From Clostridia bacterium (GTDB taxonomy: Bacteria; Bacillota; Peptococcia; DRI-13; UBA5745): a stretch of DNA of 64,000 nucleotides. Positions 7,682 to 16,767 of this stretch are shown piece after piece (position 1 is the stretch's first letter; every line of letters begins with the position of its first letter). A model generated the notes under the pieces. The model did no database searches. It was not told the DNA's origin and saw only the letters and a program-made list of their open reading frames with translations. The stretch lies in contig JAHDPO010000007.1 in assembly GCA_018434325.1 (NCBI GenBank), forward strand, positions 1-64,000. The letters are read 5' to 3'. Position numbers and translations under genes: made by a program.

Positions 7682-8953
7682 ATGACGCTGACAAAAACAC
7701 CGGTCAAGGGCATGAAGGACATTCTGCCCGAAGAAATGGCCATTCGGGATTATGCCATCGGCCTAATCAAAGAAACTTACAAAACCTTTGGCTTTACCCC
7801 CATTGAGACTCCCTGCATGGAGCACATCGGCAACCTGACCAGCAAGCAGGGCGGCGAAAACGAAAGCCTGATCTTTAAGATTATGAAGCGGGGCGAAAAG
7901 CTTTCTCTGGAACAGGCCGCCTCCCCCGACGATTTGGTGGACAATGGCCTGCGCTATGATCTCACCGTATCGTTATGCAGGTTTTACGCCAACAACCTGG
8001 ACAAGCTGCCCAACCCTTTTAAAGCTTTGCAAATCGGCAGCGTCTGGCGGGCCGACCGGCCTCAAAAAGGCCGCTTCCGTCAATTCACCCAATGCGATAT
8101 CGACATTCTGGGCGAAAGCTCCATGCTGGCGGAAATCGAGCTGATCACCGCCACCACTACTCTTTTGGGCAAGCTGGGCTTTGAGGATTTTACCCTGCGG
8201 CTGAACCACCGTCAATTGCTGAAGGCCATGGCGGCCTATAGCGGCTTCCCGGAGGACAGCAGCGAGAAAATCTTTATTATCCTGGACAAGATGGATAAAA
8301 TCGGTTTGGAAGGCGTAGCGGGAGAGCTTTTGGCCGCCGGCTTCCCCCAAGCCGCCATAGACAGCTATCTGGAATTTTTCCGGCCCCAGGAGGCCAAAAG
8401 CCTGCTGGCCGTCTGCAGCGAAAAACTGGCCGCTAAAGAAGACGCCGGCGCCATAGCTGCCGTCAGCGACTTGGAAATGATCATGAGCTGCGTGGAAGCA
8501 ACCAAAGACAAGGAGAGCCAGGGTAATTTCAACTTGGTTTTTGATCCCACCCTTGTCCGGGGCATGGGCTATTATACAGGCCCTATCTTTGAAATAGCCA
8601 TGAAGGAGTTCGGCAGCTCCGTCGGCGGCGGCGGCCGTTATGACCAATTGGTAGGCAACTTCACCAATCTCCAGGTGCCGGCCTGCGGTCTCTCCATCGG
8701 CTTTGAGCGGATCATCTCCATCCTGCTGGATCAAGGTTTTTCCGTGCCCTCCACCGGCAAAAAAATCGCCTTCCTGGCGGAGAAAGGCTTAGCAGGCGAC
8801 GAGCTTTGCGCCATGCTGCTGGAGGCTGGCCGGGAGCGCCGAGCAGGCTCCACGGTGCTGGTTACGGCAAAAAACAAAAACAGCAAATTTCAGCGGGAGC
8901 AACTGGAGAAAGAGGGCTACAGCGAGTTCCGCAATTTCCACAAAAAGAGCTGA
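7682..8953 (+). CDS. hisS: Histidyl-tRNA synthetase
   Basis: A 423-residue class II synthetase that charges tRNA-His. Class II motif 2 is visible (VWRADRPQKGRFRQFTQCDI), with the histidine-specific LVRGMGYYTGPIFE and motif 3 GGGGRYDQLVGNF. The C-terminal anticodon-binding domain is present and the length is normal. The ribosome site AAGGAG precedes ATG. A hairpin (CAGCGGC/GCCGCTG, 7636-7657) lies in the short leader; no T-box consensus was found there. Confidence 0.95.
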   Translation: MTLTKTPVKGMKDILPEEMAIRDYAIGLIKETYKTFGFTPIETPCMEHIGNLTSKQGGENESLIFKIMKRGEKLSLEQAASPDDLVDNGLRYDLTVSLCRFYANNLDKLPNPFKALQIGSVWRADRPQKGRFRQFTQCDIDILGESSMLAEIELITATTTLLGKLGFEDFTLRLNHRQLLKAMAAYSGFPEDSSEKIFIILDKMDKIGLEGVAGELLAAGFPQAAIDSYLEFFRPQEAKSLLAVCSEKLAAKEDAGAIAAVSDLEMIMSCVEATKDKESQGNFNLVFDPTLVRGMGYYTGPIFEIAMKEFGSSVGGGGRYDQLVGNFTNLQVPACGLSIGFERIISILLDQGFSVPSTGKKIAFLAEKGLAGDELCAMLLEAGRERRAGSTVLVTAKNKNSKFQREQLEKEGYSEFRNFHKKS

Positions 8954-8993
8954 CAAAGAATAGCAGACCGCGCAACAAACTGCACTGCACAGC

Positions 8994-9037
8994 AAAGCGG
9001 CGATAGGCACCCGAAAAGGGCTGCTTATCGCCGCTTT
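8994..9037. terminator. Hairpin between hisS and the convergent peptidase pseudogene
   Basis: AAAGCGGCGATA pairs with TATCGCCGCTTT around an inner CCC-GAAAA-GGG loop. The placement between convergent genes and the A/T ends fits a bidirectional terminator. Confidence 0.6.
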
Positions 9038-9062
9038 ATGATTAGATTTTTCTTTCACCTAA

Positions 9063-10205
9063 CTAAAGATTTTTGATGAGGTTGGCATATACCTGGCAGC
9101 ACTTATCAATCTTTGCGACTTCCGCTTTCTCATTTCTCATATGAGCCAGCTTATATTCACCGACGCCAAAGCCAATAGTCGGAATGCCCATGCTAACGGG
9201 AGCAGGCGCGTTGGTGCCGAAATCCCAGAAATCATAAGTATCCGCATCTACACCGAAAGTATCCTTATATGCTGCCCTGAGGGCCTGTGTCAAAGGGGCG
9301 TCCACGTCGATCTTCCACGGATCATGCATCGGCTCGTAAACAAACACTTCACCCGTCCAGCTTGTATGTAGCAGTGTGCCAACCTTCCAGTCTGCATTTT
9401 TGCCCTGGATCAGCCCATCCATTTCCTGCTTGACTTGATCCAGAGTCTCTGAAAACGCCAGACGGCGATCCAGATAGATTGTACATTCCGTCGGAACTGC
9501 ATTCAAAGAAGCCTCAACGCTGCAAATGTCAGACAGAACTACCGTACCGTGAGCTTCGTTTTCCTTGTAAAGGGAATTATTCAGCGCTTCTACTCGCTGA
9601 ATGATCTCAGCCATTTCGTAGACGGCATTTTTCCCTTTCTCCGGTGCGGAACCATGTGCAGAAACGCCGTAGGTTGTAATACGAACCTATGCTTTTCCCT
9701 TATGTCCTAATGTGATTATGTTGTCGCTGGGCTCGCAGATAATGCAATAATCCGGCCTAATTCCACTGTCATGATAAAAGTGCTGCAAACTTACGGCATC
9801 ACAATATTCTTCACAGACGGAACCGGTAACATAAATCGTCTTGCCATCGACCCAGCCGTTTTTCTTTGCAAGTGCGGCCCCATAGACGGCTGAGCATAGA
9901 GAAGATTTCATATCGACGCTTCCCCTGCCCCATAACCATCCTTCAATAATCTTTCCTGCAAAGGGCGGCTGCTCCCAATCATCAGCATCATTTACCTGCA
10001 CGGTATCCATATGCCCGTCGAAATGAATAATAGTCGGACCGTCGCCGATACGTCCTACCGCGTTGCCGACTCTGTCAATATATACTTCGTCAAAGCCGAC
10101 TTTCTTCATCTCTTCCACGACGAGCTTCGCCATATCTCCTTCCTCATCGGAATAGCTTCTCGTCTGTACTGCTGCCTGGCAAAACTTAATTAGCGCTTCT
10201 TTCAT
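9063..10205 (-). pseudogene. M20-family (YgeY-like) peptidase interrupted by one in-frame amber codon
   Basis: One continuous frame of 380 codons encodes an M20 zinc peptidase of the YgeY/ArgE type. Motifs are FDGHMDTV (metal), GRGSVDMKSS, CEEYCDAVS, then YGVSAHGSAPEKGKNA (dimerisation domain), TIYLDRRLAF and FGTNAPAPV. A single TAG at 9687-9689, between HKGKA and VRITTYG, splits it into pieces of 172 and about 207 residues. Frame and motifs are otherwise perfect, so a recent nonsense mutation is likeliest. Readthrough or a sequencing error remains possible. The start ATG has GGAGGGAC upstream. Confidence 0.82.
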
Positions 10206-10227
10206 TCCATGTCCCTCCAGAACCAGG

Positions 10228-10545
10228 TCACTTAATTAGCCATCCATAATCCTGCCGGCAATCCACAATATAATCTATATAAACCTTTTGATCTTTTATC
10301 TGATACAAAATGAGATATCGATTTTCCACACACATCTTGTGATATTTATTTGGCGGGAGGTATTCTGCCTCCAAAAAAAGAAAACGTTCCGGCATTATCG
10401 CCAGGGAGCGAATTGCTTTCATCATTTCGGTTCTCATCTCACGGGCGGCAATTGCACTGACTTTAGCCAGAAATCCGATATGAGCGCCTAACATCTTCTG
10501 AGTGCGTTCAGATATGATAATACTATATTGCGGTATCTTTGCCAT
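10228..10545 (-). CDS. RelE/ParE-superfamily toxin
   Basis: A 105-residue small basic protein with the RelE/ParE plan: an N-terminal helical hairpin, then ENRYLILYQIKDQKVYIDYIVD (in two beta strands), ending RQDYGWLI. The start ATG 10545 lies inside the antitoxin gene (23-base overlap), giving translational coupling. RelE-type toxins cleave mRNA at the ribosome and ParE-type toxins poison gyrase; the sequence does not decide between them. Confidence 0.8.
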   Translation of the reverse strand: MAKIPQYSIIISERTQKMLGAHIGFLAKVSAIAAREMRTEMMKAIRSLAIMPERFLFLEAEYLPPNKYHKMCVENRYLILYQIKDQKVYIDYIVDCRQDYGWLIK

Positions 10546-10813
10546 AGTCCACCTCGTTAAGGATACCGTCAAGATAGGCTTCCAGCTCATCAGGTGTACA
10601 ACCTCTGCGGCCGGCAAGACGTTCTTCTTCCACAGCCAACAATTCTTCTCGCAACTTGAGCATCTTCTCCCGCCGCACGAAGGTTTCCAGGTCTATTACC
10701 ACCAAATCCCCCTCACCATTTTTAGTGAGATAAACCGGCTCTTTAGTAGAACGGCATAGTTCCGCAATTTCATTGTAATTTTGTCGAATTGCCGCCGAAG
10801 GTTTTATGTTCAT
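10523..10813 (-). CDS. Phd/YefM-family antitoxin
   Basis: A 96-residue antitoxin: MNIKPSAAIRQNYNEIAEL (N-terminal DNA-binding part), EPVYLTKNGEGDLVVIDLET (the Phd/YefM core) and a charged C-terminal tail for toxin binding. ATG 10813 is preferred over the GTG three codons upstream because AGAGGTGAG is correctly spaced from it. It is the first gene of the pair and probably represses its own promoter. Confidence 0.85.
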   Translation of the reverse strand: MNIKPSAAIRQNYNEIAELCRSTKEPVYLTKNGEGDLVVIDLETFVRREKMLKLREELLAVEEERLAGRRGCTPDELEAYLDGILNEVDYGKDTAI

Positions 10814-10827
10814 AGTTCTCACCTCTT

Positions 10828-10875
10828 ATAGTCATACTATATCCATATTGTATCTTTTTAATGCTATCCAGTCAA
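10828..10875 (-). promoter_or_regulatory. Promoter and putative operator of the toxin-antitoxin operon
   Basis: On the minus strand TTGACT (10870-10875) and TACAAT (10847-10852) are spaced by 17 bp. An inverted repeat ATAGT-CAT-ACTAT (10828-10840) lies between the -10 and the antitoxin start, a usual place for Phd/YefM autorepression. Confidence 0.65.
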
Positions 10876-11069
10876 CACGGTTAATATTTCTTCTTGATCG
10901 ATACGAGGCCTTCGTTTGCCAGTGATGTAGACAGGGAAAATCCCAGGAATGGCCCCGGTGTACAAAATTTGAAGTTGTGCTCTGACCGAAATGAATAAGG
11001 TTTAATAAAATACGTTTTTCTGCACATCAATTCAATTTTTATCCACTTTTTATATAATATACATAATAA

Positions 11070-11108
11070 GGGTAGCCGAAAAAGCATCGTTGGAGCTTCT
11101 CGGCTACC
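11070..11108 (-). terminator. Hairpin downstream of the M18 aminopeptidase
   Basis: GGGTAGCCGA pairs fully with TCGGCTACCC, with an inner AAGC/GCTT stem. The minus-strand tail is T-rich (TTATTATGTATATT). The rest of the 308-bp gap 10876-11183 shows no convincing gene. Confidence 0.55.
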
Positions 11109-11183
11109 CAATTGATTTTCTTCCTCAATAATTTGACACCAGCAAATAGTTTAACAACCCATCGCTTAGGATAGAATCTGAGA

Positions 11184-12689
11184 TCATTTAAAACTTTGCA
11201 GGAAAGCCTTATACGCCTTATAGGTATTGTAAACGTCACCTTTGCTGACAATCTCAAAAGGCGAATGCATGGACAGCATCGGCACGCCGCAGTCGATAAC
11301 CTGCATACCCATGTTGGCCATAAAAGCAGCCACCGTACCGCCGCCGCCTAAGTCCACCTTGCCCAGCTCGCCGGTTTGCCAGGCGATTTCTTCGCCGTCA
11401 AAAAGCTGGCGCAGGGCGGCGATAAACTCCGGATTAGCGTCGTTGCCGCCGTTTTTGCCCCGGGAACCGGTATACTTCTCCAGCACCATACCTTTTCCTA
11501 TATAATTGGCGTTCAGGGGATCCTGGACATCCTTATAATTGGGATCCACAGCAGCGGCTACGTCAGCGGAAAGCAGATGGGAGGCAGCGTAGCAGCGCCG
11601 GGCCATCAGATCGTTATAGCTTTCTGCCGTAGCCGCGCAGAGCTCCGCCAGGAAATTGCCTAAATTGGCGGATTGAGCGCCGGTATTGCCTTGGCTACCC
11701 ACCTCTTCTTTGTCGGAGAAATAGAGCACAGCCGTTTTCTGCGGGATGCCCTCTATGTCCAGCAAAGCTTTCAGGCCGGCATAAGAGCAGACCCGGTCAT
11801 CCTGACCGTAACCCCCGATCAGGCTGCGGTCAAAGCCCACATCCCGGGCAGGCTGGGCCGGCACTACCTCAATTTCGGCGGAGACGAAGTCCTGCTCCTC
11901 AATGCCGTAAGTTTCCTTCAAGATTCGCAGCAGGTTGGCCTTGACCAACTGGCTGCATTCCTTCTCGTCCTTGTCGTCCTTTTCATTCTCGCCTTCTGCC
12001 TCTGCCGCCTCGGCTTTAGCTTCTTCCTTATCGCCCGCCTCAGCTTTCTCCGCAGGCATCGAGCCCAGCAGTACGTTAAGCCCTTCGCCGGTGATAGCCT
12101 CGGCTACCTTTTTCTCCATTTGCTTCTGAGCCAGATGGGGCAAAAGATCGGTAATCACAAAGCAGGGATCCCCTGCCTTCTCACCAATATTGATTTCTAC
12201 CTTGCGGCCATCCTTAAGAAAGACTACGCCATGAAGCGCCAGAGGCAAGCAGACCCATTGGTATTTTTTGATGCCGCCATAATAATGGGTTTTTGCCAGC
12301 ACCATATGAGTGTCCTCATAAAGAGGCGTTTGTTTAAAGTCTAAACGGGGCGAATCGATATGGGAAGCTACGGCATTGACGCCCTGAGCCGCCGGCTCCT
12401 GTCCGATAATGGCCGCCAGCACAGCTTTCCCCCGCACATCCAAATAAACCTTATCCCCCGGCTGCAGCAGGCAAGCGCCGGCCTGGCTTTTGGCCCCAGC
12501 CAAAATCTTATCCAGAGGCTTAAATTGGTTTTTCTCCAAAAGAGCTACCGTGTATGCATTAACCTCCCGCTCCGTTTTGCAGGAATTCAAAAACGATACG
12601 TAGTCATCACAAAAGCCGAAGGCCGCCTTTTGCTCAGCCTCTTCAGCTTTATGCCACCAAATATCGTATGCTTCATTACCTTTTGCCAT
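11184..12689 (-). CDS. M18-family aspartyl aminopeptidase with acidic insertion
   Basis: A 501-residue cytosolic zinc aminopeptidase that removes N-terminal acidic residues. Metal-site motifs are SHIDSPRLD (H110, D112), GGYGQDDRVCSY (about 296-307), DKEEVGSQG (about 327-335) and the late MLSMHSPFE. Residues 213-244 form a highly charged Ala/Glu/Lys/Asp tract between strands of the domain, which makes the protein longer than the usual 430-470. The start has GGAGGAACAT upstream. It lies downstream of gpsA, separated by a hairpin. Confidence 0.88.
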   Translation of the reverse strand: MAKGNEAYDIWWHKAEEAEQKAAFGFCDDYVSFLNSCKTEREVNAYTVALLEKNQFKPLDKILAGAKSQAGACLLQPGDKVYLDVRGKAVLAAIIGQEPAAQGVNAVASHIDSPRLDFKQTPLYEDTHMVLAKTHYYGGIKKYQWVCLPLALHGVVFLKDGRKVEINIGEKAGDPCFVITDLLPHLAQKQMEKKVAEAITGEGLNVLLGSMPAEKAEAGDKEEAKAEAAEAEGENEKDDKDEKECSQLVKANLLRILKETYGIEEQDFVSAEIEVVPAQPARDVGFDRSLIGGYGQDDRVCSYAGLKALLDIEGIPQKTAVLYFSDKEEVGSQGNTGAQSANLGNFLAELCAATAESYNDLMARRCYAASHLLSADVAAAVDPNYKDVQDPLNANYIGKGMVLEKYTGSRGKNGGNDANPEFIAALRQLFDGEEIAWQTGELGKVDLGGGGTVAAFMANMGMQVIDCGVPMLSMHSPFEIVSKGDVYNTYKAYKAFLQSFK

Positions 12690-12720
12690 ATGTTCCTCCT
12701 TCTGCCGCTTTCTTTCACGC

Positions 12721-12760
12721 GCTTAAGCGCCGGCAGGCCATGAACTGCCGGTGGTTAAGC
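12721..12760. other. Long hairpin between gpsA and the M18 gene
   Basis: GCTTAAG and CCGGCAG on the left pair with CTGCCGG and TTAAGC on the right. No T-run follows on the minus strand, so it may be an mRNA-processing or stabilising structure and not a terminator. Confidence 0.45.
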
Positions 12761-12809
12761 TTTATTCTTTCCGAAAACGGCGAACTTATTTTAGCAAATT
12801 CTTTGCTGC

Positions 12810-13844
12810 CTAATCTTCTTTGCAGCCAAAGACGATCTCTTCCGCCCGTTCATGCTTTTTGCTGCGGGTCATCAGGCTGACCACCCCATCCCGGGCATTC
12901 ATCGTCCCTTTTAGGACTTCATAAATATGCTCGGTAATAGGCATCGAAACATCCAGCTCTTTAGCCAGAGCGTAAGCAGCCTCCGTGGTGTAGACGCCTT
13001 CCACCACCATGCCCACCTTCTGCATGGCCTCCTGGGGCGGCAAGCCTTCGCCGATCATAATGCCGCAGCGCCGGTTACGGCTATGCATGCTGGTACAGGT
13101 AACGATCAGATCGCCGATACCTGCCAGGCCATAGAATGTATCCTCCTTGGCCCCTAAAGCCATACCCAGACGGCTGATTTCCGCAATGCCTCTCGTCATC
13201 ATGGCGGCCTTTGTATTGTCCCCAAAGCCCAAGCCGTCGGAAATGCCGGCGCCTAAAGCTATAATATTCTTTAACGCACCTCCCAGCTCCACCCCTACCA
13301 CATCGGTGCTGGTGTACATGCGCAGGCGGTCGCTCATGAAGGTATCCTGAATATGTTCAGCCAAAGTCCTGTCTGCTGCTGCCGCCACTAAAGTCGTAGG
13401 CAGGCCTCGGCCCACCTCCTCCGCATGGGAGGGACCGGAAACCACTACGTATTTAGCCATGCTTTCAGGCGATAAGAATTCGGCGGCAATCTGAGACAGC
13501 CTTTTCAGCGTCCCCTGCTCGATGCCCTTGGCCACGTTGACGATAATCATGGAGGGCTGCAGATAAGGCAGGGCTTCCGTCAATGCGCTGCGAAAATTTT
13601 GGGCCGGCACCGCAAAGATGACGATTTCCGCATCTGCCAAAGCCTCTTCCCGGCTGTAAACCATAGTAAGGCTGGGAGGCAAGGTCACCCCCGGCAAATA
13701 GCGGCGGTTTTCTCTGTGGGTATCCATATCCCGCAGTTCCTCTTCAACAATACCCCAGATTTTTACCGGGTAGCCTTTGGAGCTAAGGCTTACACCCAGA
13801 GCCGTTCCCCAGCTGCCCGCTCCTAAAATAGCAATCTTACTCAT
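12810..13844 (-). CDS. gpsA: NAD(P)H-dependent glycerol-3-phosphate dehydrogenase
   Basis: A 344-residue enzyme that reduces dihydroxyacetone phosphate to sn-glycerol-3-phosphate for phospholipid synthesis. Visible features are the Rossmann motif GAGSWGTALG (about residues 8-17), VVSGPSHAEEV, the catalytic Lys region ELGGALKNIIALGAG, GLAGIGDLIVTC and SRNRRCG. The length is normal. It is followed by the M18 gene and preceded by metF on the same strand. Confidence 0.94.
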   Translation of the reverse strand: MSKIAILGAGSWGTALGVSLSSKGYPVKIWGIVEEELRDMDTHRENRRYLPGVTLPPSLTMVYSREEALADAEIVIFAVPAQNFRSALTEALPYLQPSMIIVNVAKGIEQGTLKRLSQIAAEFLSPESMAKYVVVSGPSHAEEVGRGLPTTLVAAAADRTLAEHIQDTFMSDRLRMYTSTDVVGVELGGALKNIIALGAGISDGLGFGDNTKAAMMTRGIAEISRLGMALGAKEDTFYGLAGIGDLIVTCTSMHSRNRRCGIMIGEGLPPQEAMQKVGMVVEGVYTTEAAYALAKELDVSMPITEHIYEVLKGTMNARDGVVSLMTRSKKHERAEEIVFGCKED

Positions 13845-13902
13845 TGATCCTATCTCCTTCCGGCAAATTGACGTTCACACCAAATTATCGCTCATTAAAC
13901 CT

Positions 13903-14796
13903 TCATTGCTGGGTTTCTTTATTCGCGCTGTCGATAAGACTGCGGATATTCGTGTCGATGCGGCGGGCTATTTCCATGTTATTCATTGTATAAAGATGGA
14001 TACCCCGGACGCCGCTGGCCAAAAGATTGATGATCTGATCGGTAGCATAGGCAATACCGGCATCCCGCAAGGCGTCCGGTGAATCGGCATAGCGGTTGAT
14101 TACCCGCACAAACCTTTTTGGCAGGCTGGCGCCGCAGAGCGTAACGATCTTTTCGATTTGATTCTTATTGACGATAGGCATGATTCCCGCTTGAATAGGC
14201 GTCTGAATTCCCGCCGCCTCCGCCTTTTCCCGGAAAGAATAAAAGCAATCATTATCAAAAAATAGCTGGCTTATCAAATGGCTGGCTCCGGCAGCTACTT
14301 TCTCCTTTAAATGCCGAATATCTTCCTCCGGGCTGTTGCATTCGCCGTGACACTCGGGATAGCAAGCGCCGGCCACGTTGATTTCCGGGTCCAGTTCTTT
14401 AATATATGCCGTCAGCTCGCTGGCATAACGAAAAGCTGAGGGTGTGGTGATCTCCGGATTTTTGTCGCCCCGAAGGGCCAAGACATTGCGAACACCTCTG
14501 GTCTTCAGATCATCCAAGGTCTGACGGATATCCTCCCGGGAAGCGCCTATACAGGTAAGATGAGCAACCGGCTCAAATTTATACTTTTCTTTAATAAATC
14601 CGGCGATTTCGCCGGTTTTGCTCTTCTGGGTATTGCTGCCGCCGGCGCCGTAAGTCACACTGACAAAATCCGCCGGGATATCCTGTATGCCGGCCAATGT
14701 GGTGTATACGGTATCCAGAGCACTGGTTTTTTTAGGCGGAAACACCTCCAGAGAATAGATTACTTTTTTCTGTTTGAAGAGATCTGCTATATTCAC
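13903..14796 (-). CDS. metF: Methylenetetrahydrofolate reductase
   Basis: A 297-residue FAD-binding TIM barrel that reduces 5,10-methylene-THF to 5-methyl-THF for methionine synthesis or acetogenic carbon flow. Motifs are YSLEVFPPK (residues 14-22), VSVTYGAGGSN, HLTCIGAS, NVLALRGDKN, SQLFFDN and IMPIVNKNQ. The length matches bacterial MetF. It is probably the first gene of a metF-gpsA-M18 unit. No SAM riboswitch was recognised in the leader; there is only a hairpin CAACGAAG/CTTCGTTG (14829-14861). Confidence 0.93.
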   Translation of the reverse strand: MNIADLFKQKKVIYSLEVFPPKKTSALDTVYTTLAGIQDIPADFVSVTYGAGGSNTQKSKTGEIAGFIKEKYKFEPVAHLTCIGASREDIRQTLDDLKTRGVRNVLALRGDKNPEITTPSAFRYASELTAYIKELDPEINVAGACYPECHGECNSPEEDIRHLKEKVAAGASHLISQLFFDNDCFYSFREKAEAAGIQTPIQAGIMPIVNKNQIEKIVTLCGASLPKRFVRVINRYADSPDALRDAGIAYATDQIINLLASGVRGIHLYTMNNMEIARRIDTNIRSLIDSANKETQQ

Positions 14797-14983
14797 TACT
14801 GCTGCCGCCTTTCCTTACCTATATGTGTTTCAACGAAGCGAGAAATACTGATCCTTCGTTGTATCATTACTACTTTACACTATCCCGGCCACTGCCGCAA
14901 CAGGAATCTGAGTGAGGGCTGCCGCCTATCTCAACCTGCCTTCTTCTGTCTACTAGTTGCCTGCTAGGCGAAAGCAATTTTGA

Positions 14984-15117
14984 GCAAAAATGCAAGTTTA
15001 AAGTGTGCTATTGAGTTAAAACAGAGTCTACTCCCTTGCTAATATACTAGATATAGCCAAATGCAGTCAAATGTTGCCTCCAAAATATTTTTGGACACTT
15101 TAAACTTGCAATTTTGC
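14984..15117. repeat. Inverted-repeat element with internal 10-bp tandem repeats
   Basis: Two 23-bp arms (14984-15006 and 15095-15117) are inverted copies containing ACTTTAAACTTGCAATTTTG. The 88-bp centre holds three tandem 10-mers, CTAGATATAG, CCAAATGCAG and TCAAATGTTG (15047-15076). The same plan, diverged and inverted, occurs at 37373-37506. No reading frame is present. The rest of the 537-bp gap between metF and gatB (14797-15333) holds only a terminator. Confidence 0.75.
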
Positions 15118-15201
15118 GCATTTTTAGCATAGGGTACTGCTAATAGCAAGCCATTGCCCCCGGCGCCATCACTGCTCGCTGCCAAAGCCGCTATAGACAA
15201 A

Positions 15202-15227
15202 ACGGACACCGGTTTTACGGTGCCCGT
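15202..15227 (-). terminator. Terminator of the gat operon
   Basis: ACGGGCACCG / CGGTGTCCGT (one mismatch) is followed by TTTTG on the minus strand, about 105 bases after gatB. Confidence 0.65.
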
Positions 15228-15333
15228 CTCCTTTGCTATCCATATGGCAGCTAAGGCTTACGCTTGTCCGTTTTTGATAAAGCCTAAAGCCTCTGCCGCC
15301 GGTGCGACGCGGTGGCAGCCTACAGCCGCCCCT

Positions 15334-16767
15334 CTAACCGTTGAGCAGTTCTTCCAGCAGCTGATTGGCCATGGCCGGATTGGCCTTGCCCTTGGAAGCC
15401 TTCATCACCTGGCCCACTAAAGCGGAAATGGCCTGTTTCTTGCCGCCCCGGTAGTCTTCCACCACCTTGGGATTGGCGTCGATGACCTGCTGGCACATGG
15501 CTTTGATGGCCCCCTGGTCGCTGACCTGGCCCAGGTTTTGCTCCTCTACGATAGCTTTGGGAGCCTTGCCGGCAAATTCCGGCTGGAAAAGCAGCTCCAC
15601 CACTTTGGAACCGGCGGAGCTGCTGATAGCGCCCTGGCTGATCAGATTGGCCAATTCGGCCAGCTCCTTGCCACCAAAAGGCACCTCTTCCGGCTGTAAG
15701 GCTTTTTCATTGAGCAGCCGGGTAATGTCGCCCATAATAAAATTGGCGCAGACCTTGGCCGGGGCCTCGCAAGCCACCGCCTGATCGAAAAGATCGCTCA
15801 AAGCCTTTGATACCGTAAGAATATTGGCGTCGTAGTCCGACAAGCCGTATTGGGATTTATAGCGCTGCTGGCGTGCTTTGGGCAGCTCCGGCAGCGTCGC
15901 CCGGATAGCCTCCACTTCCTCCGGCGTAATCACAATAGGCATGATGTCCGGCTCAGGGAAGTAGTAATACTCATCGGCGTGCTCTTTCACCCGCATCACG
16001 TAGTTGATGCCCTTGGCGTCATCCCAGCGCAGAGTGGCTTGGAATAAGTCGCCGCCCTCTGCCAGCACCTGTTTTTGCCGTTTGATTTCGTAGGCCGCAG
16101 CAGCCTTGGCCGCAGATAAAGAGTTGAGGTTTTTCATCTCCGTCCGCACGCCGAAGGGTTCCCCTTCCCGATGAATGGAAACGTTGACGTCGCAGCGCAG
16201 AGAACCTTCTTCCATCTTGCAGTTGGAAACGCCGGTGTACAGCAGCACCTGCCGCAGAGTTTCCATATAGGCGTATACTTCGTCAGGATTTGTCAGGTCC
16301 GGCTCCGAAACAATCTCGATGAGGCCGGTGGCCCCCCGGTTGTAATCCACCCGGGTGCCGGTGAGGCCGTGGATCAGCTTGCCCGCATCCTCCTCAATAT
16401 GAATACGGGTGATACCGATACGCTTCGTCTGGCCGTTGACCTCAATATCCAGATAACCGTCGTAGCAAATAGGCAGATCCAGCTGCGAGGTCTGGAAGCT
16501 TTTGGGCAGATCAGGATAAAAATAATGCTTGCGATCCTGCCGGGAATAATTGTTGATTTTGCAGTTCAGGGCCAGTCCTGCTTTGATGCAGAACTCCACT
16601 ACCTTTCTGTTTAATAAAGGCAGAGCCCCCGGCAGTCCCAGGCAAATGGGGCAAACATGGGTATTTTCTTCGCCGCCAAAGGCCGTGGTGCAGCCGCAGT
16701 AAATTTTGCTGGCCGTATCCAGCTCCGCATGAACCTCTAAGCCGATAACGGCTTTGTAATCAGACAT
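15334..16767 (-). CDS. gatB: Asp-tRNA(Asn)/Glu-tRNA(Gln) amidotransferase subunit B
   Basis: A 477-residue kinase-like subunit that activates Glu-tRNA-Gln or Asp-tRNA-Asn for amidation. Motifs are VIGLEVHAEL, CPICLGLPGALP, RKHYFYPDLPKSFQ, RIHIEEDAGK, RGATGLIEIVSEPD and ALRCDVN-type GSLRCDVNVS. The C-terminal YqeY domain ends the protein. The start ATG 16767 lies within the end of gatA (8-base overlap) and has GGAGG upstream. Confidence 0.95.
   Translation of the reverse strand: MSDYKAVIGLEVHAELDTASKIYCGCTTAFGGEENTHVCPICLGLPGALPLLNRKVVEFCIKAGLALNCKINNYSRQDRKHYFYPDLPKSFQTSQLDLPICYDGYLDIEVNGQTKRIGITRIHIEEDAGKLIHGLTGTRVDYNRGATGLIEIVSEPDLTNPDEVYAYMETLRQVLLYTGVSNCKMEEGSLRCDVNVSIHREGEPFGVRTEMKNLNSLSAAKAAAAYEIKRQKQVLAEGGDLFQATLRWDDAKGINYVMRVKEHADEYYYFPEPDIMPIVITPEEVEAIRATLPELPKARQQRYKSQYGLSDYDANILTVSKALSDLFDQAVACEAPAKVCANFIMGDITRLLNEKALQPEEVPFGGKELAELANLISQGAISSSAGSKVVELLFQPEFAGKAPKAIVEEQNLGQVSDQGAIKAMCQQVIDANPKVVEDYRGGKKQAISALVGQVMKASKGKANPAMANQLLEELLNG

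Noticed and set aside
10881-11111. 76-residue open frame on the minus strand in the gap before the TA module
   Set aside because: No ribosome site, no motifs, and it crosses the terminator hairpin.
14797-14990. SAM riboswitch ahead of metF
   Set aside because: No SAM-I core motifs recognisable; only one simple hairpin.
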